DNA of 6,129 nucleotides from Microcaldota archaeon (GTDB lineage Archaea; Micrarchaeota; Micrarchaeia; Norongarragalinales; UBA10210), in contig DUGE01000094.1 of the NCBI GenBank assembly GCA_013331595.1, positions 1 to 6,129 of the forward strand, given 5' to 3'. The notes below the pieces were generated by a model. That model did not search any database. It was not told the origin of the DNA and saw only the letters and a program-made list of their open reading frames with translations. Every line of letters starts with the position of its first letter. The first letter of the stretch is position 1. Shown here one piece after another: positions 5,853-6,129 of this stretch. The translations under genes and the position numbers were made by a program.

Positions 5853-6044
5853 ATGAAGTGTCCGACCTGTGGACAAGGTGTTTTGAAGAAGCAAAAGGTT
5901 ACGGTAGAAAAGTTCGGAACTACGGTTGGCGTTTTTACCGCGGAAGTTTGCAGTGCTTGCGGAGAACAAATTTTTGATTCTCGAGAATCGGCAAGAATCG
6001 AAACCAAGATCAAACAACTTGGCGCATTGGACTTGCCCGCATAG
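5853..6044 (+). CDS. YgiT-type (MqsA N-terminal-like) zinc-ribbon protein, 63 aa
   Basis: MKCPTCGQG opens the protein, and two CxxC knuckles (Cys3/Cys6 and Cys33/Cys36) should bind one zinc ion. The order CPxCG, then a beta-rich middle with V-E-K and TxVGVFTAEVC, then ACGEQIFDSRESARIETKI is the pattern of YgiT-type zinc fingers, the N-terminal metal-binding and toxin-binding part of the MqsA antitoxin. At 63 aa it ends soon after the finger, so it lacks the C-terminal HTH that lets MqsA bind operators. YgiT-type proteins often sit beside a small toxin (MqsR or DUF4258 type), but none is visible here: upstream is divergent dedA and downstream is convergent metK. It may be an orphan antitoxin-like or regulatory protein. 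The start is fixed by a Shine-Dalgarno 5 nt upstream. Its stop is 31 nt from the metK stop. Confidence 0.85.
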   Translation: MKCPTCGQGVLKKQKVTVEKFGTTVGVFTAEVCSACGEQIFDSRESARIETKIKQLGALDLPA

Positions 6045-6075
6045 TCGTAAAAACGTTGTAGTTGGCAATACCACC

Positions 6076-6129
6076 CTACAAAAGTTTCTTCAGCTCTTCA
6101 GCCTTGTCGGTCTTTTCCCACGTGAATTC
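6076..6129 (-). CDS. metK: S-adenosylmethionine synthetase, bacterial type, C-terminal end (partial)
   Basis: On the minus strand the window edge reads EFTWEKTDKAEELKKLL and then TAG (6076-6078), 17 codons. By recall this is close to the end of E. coli MetK, HFPWEKTDKAQLLRD, including the invariant WEKTDKA core. MetK makes S-adenosylmethionine from methionine and ATP in the cytosol. Only the tail is present, so the call rests on one short but characteristic motif. Most archaea use a different SAM synthetase (COG1812) that does not end this way, so this would be a bacterial-type enzyme. It is convergent with the zinc-ribbon gene. The fragment is too short for a standard ORF caller. Confidence 0.72.
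   Translation of the reverse strand, partial: EFTWEKTDKAEELKKLL

Noticed and set aside
5802..6074. Upstream extension of dedA by about 90 codons
   Set aside because: It covers the zinc-ribbon gene in antisense and is not hydrophobic or family-like; YqaA-type proteins start shortly before the first membrane segment.
1..6129. Search for CRISPR arrays, tRNAs, insertion sequences or prophage genes
   Set aside because: By eye no regularly spaced repeats, cloverleaf-like segments, terminal inverted repeats or transposase/integrase motifs were found; nearly all of the window is explained by ordinary genes.

Overview
The window looks like a piece of an archaeal chromosome with about even GC and small gaps. 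The case for archaea: (1) AT-rich TATA-like boxes sit about 27 nt upstream of several start codons, which fits leaderless or short-leader archaeal transcripts; (2) there is a secreted, membrane-anchored, AAA-less Lon-like serine protease of the type known mainly from archaea (COG1750); (3) the large ThyX-like protein at the left edge belongs to a branch I recall from archaea and some bacteria. The right edge carries the tail of what looks like a bacterial-type MetK, unusual for mainstream archaea and perhaps pointing to a DPANN-like or gene-exchanging lineage. The lineage is inference only.

Layout. 1-437 (-): 5' part of a ThyX-like gene running off the left edge. 438-492: a 55-nt divergent promoter region with one near-palindromic TATA box placed almost equally far from both starts. 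493-1725 (+): folC. 1722-3680 (-): Lon-like protease with signal peptide, C-terminal membrane anchor and SHOCT-like tail; its stop codon overlaps the folC stop. 3681-3838: divergent intergenic region. 3839-4861 (+): divergent HD-GYP-like protein. 4862-4982: short gap between convergent genes with T-tracts that could end transcripts from both sides. 4983-5273 (-): small unknown protein. 5322-5801 (-): YqaA-type DedA/SNARE-associated membrane protein, probably upstream in the same operon. 5802-5852: second compact divergent promoter. 5853-6044 (+): 63-aa YgiT-type zinc-ribbon protein. 6076-6129 (-): last 17 codons of metK.

How the genes fit together. The ThyX-like protein and FolC share a pathway: ThyX enzymes use methylene-tetrahydrofolate to make dTMP, and FolC makes and polyglutamylates folates, so the shared promoter region suggests a folate/thymidylate module. 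MetK (S-adenosylmethionine) is metabolically adjacent but not obviously linked here. The protease, HD protein and DedA protein look like independent envelope or signalling functions. I see no tRNA, rRNA, CRISPR array, insertion sequence or prophage signature. No clearly new multi-gene system is evident; the most unusual single gene is the HD-GYP-like protein, followed by the protease architecture.
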